Part shown: positions 63,702 through 64,000 of the stretch, piece after piece | Layout of the letters: the number at the start of each line of letters is the position of its first letter | How positions within the stretch are numbered: position 1 is the first letter of the stretch | Assembly (NCBI GenBank): GCA_963842065.1 | Contig: CAWJEW010000007.1 | Span: 456,613-520,612, forward strand | DNA length: 64,000 bases | DNA from: CAITWD01 sp963842065 | GTDB lineage: Bacteria > Actinomycetota > Thermoleophilia > Miltoncostaeales > Miltoncostaeaceae | Direction: 5' to 3' | Notes under the pieces: generated by a model | What the model was told of the DNA's origin: nothing | The model's database searches: none | The model's input: only the letters and a program-made list of their open reading frames with translations | Made by a program: the position numbers and the translations under genes

Positions 63702-64000
63702 TCACGAGACCTCGACGCGTATCTGGGTAGCCCCCATCGTGATGACGTCGCCGTTGGCCAGCGCATGCCGCGTGATCGGGCGCCCATTGACCGAGACGCC
63801 GTTCGTCGAGTCCAGGTCGATCAGGAAGTAGTCGTAGCCGACGTGACGGATCTCGCAGTGTTGGCGGCTGACGTTCGGGTCGGCACGACGATGTCGCGTT
63901 CGCGGCTGCGGCCCAGGGACGTCACACGCTGGGTCAGCGGGATCCGCTCGCCGTCGAGCACGAGCGTCATCGTCTCCGGGCGCAGACCGGACGCCTGCGC
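63702..64000 (-). CDS. fhaA: FHA-domain protein FhaA, C-terminal part (frameshift, cut by window edge)
   Basis: Only the C-terminal FHA domain is in the window: VTSLGRSRERDIVV, SRQHCEIRHVGYDYFLIDLDSTNGVSVNG, ANGDVITMG. A missing base near 63879 breaks the frame before the SRQH motif. The N-terminal DUF3662 part, expected in FhaA, lies beyond 64000. First gene in the window of the leftward cell-wall operon. Confidence 0.85.
   Translation of the reverse strand, partial: AGVRSAPGDDDARARRRADPADPACDVPGPQPRTRHRRADPNVSRQHCEIRHVGYDYFLIDLDSTNGVSVNGRPITRHALANGDVITMGATQIRVEVS

Noticed and set aside
1..64000. CRISPR array, rRNA operon, riboswitch
   Set aside because: No regularly spaced direct repeats, no rRNA sequence and no riboswitch core that I could recognise in the window.

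Overview
The window is high-GC DNA with an actinobacterial gene set. It has the fhaA-fhaB-pstP-rodA-pbpA-pknB cell-wall/phosphosignalling cluster, a decaprenyl-phosphoryl-arabinose (DPA) pathway (UbiA-type transferase, DprE1, DprE2), LytR-CpsA-Psr, PASTA kinase and STAS proteins. The gene mix and long intergenic-poor operons suggest an actinobacterium outside Mycobacteriales, possibly Thermoleophilia; that placement is inference, as no rRNA is present.

Layout. 0-15 kb is chromosomal housekeeping: HAD + ATP-grasp pair, DHA2 transporter, Bax-inhibitor-like protein, ccdA, lgt, ilvD, a STAS protein, a lone tyrosine recombinase, NlpC/P60 protein, S4 protein, nitroreductase, a small HTH protein and a secreted NHL-repeat protein whose frame is broken at a GACC tandem repeat. 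15.05-38.5 kb is an integrated element in the 3' end of a tRNA-Met(CAT) gene, bounded by identical 54-bp direct repeats (15049-15102 and 38462-38515). It holds a seven-gene, fully overlapping minus-strand operon ending in the integrase; a stripped phage module (terminase small, terminase large, tape measure, with portal, capsid and tail-tube genes missing); a LexA-box-controlled dprA-like gene paired with a ComF-like phosphoribosyltransferase that an IS982-type element has interrupted; several unknown genes; an ISL3-type insertion in a small gene; an exonuclease-BRCT protein; and a group-1-like sigma factor. Repeated and hairpin-forming noncoding DNA is concentrated at 31.4-35.0 and 38.1 kb.

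38.5-49.5 kb returns to chromosome: tRNA-Met, tRNA-Thr, GtrA protein, the DPA cluster (glycosidase-like protein, ubiA, dprE1, dprE2 with overlapping or close ends), VOC protein, osmC, a two-component pair whose regulator lacks a receiver domain, an LCP protein and tRNA-Tyr. 49.5-64 kb carries an OmpR regulator, a Ser/Thr kinase, two adjacent Xer-type recombinases, a lipoprotein, a membrane protein, a phosphoesterase, ddl, and the pknB-pbpA-rodA-pstP-fhaB-fhaA cluster reading leftwards, all probably acting in peptidoglycan synthesis and its control.

Data quality. From about 52.3 kb to the right edge there are at least 16 one-base frameshifts in otherwise intact, mostly essential genes; 14 are single extra bases and two are missing bases. 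These are most simply consensus errors, and I annotate those genes as single CDSs. Positions of the shifts are approximate to a few bases.

The best candidate for an undescribed system is the SOS-box-controlled dprA/phosphoribosyltransferase pair at 25.44-28.15 kb. Removing the IS exactly restores an open frame with a ribosome-binding site.
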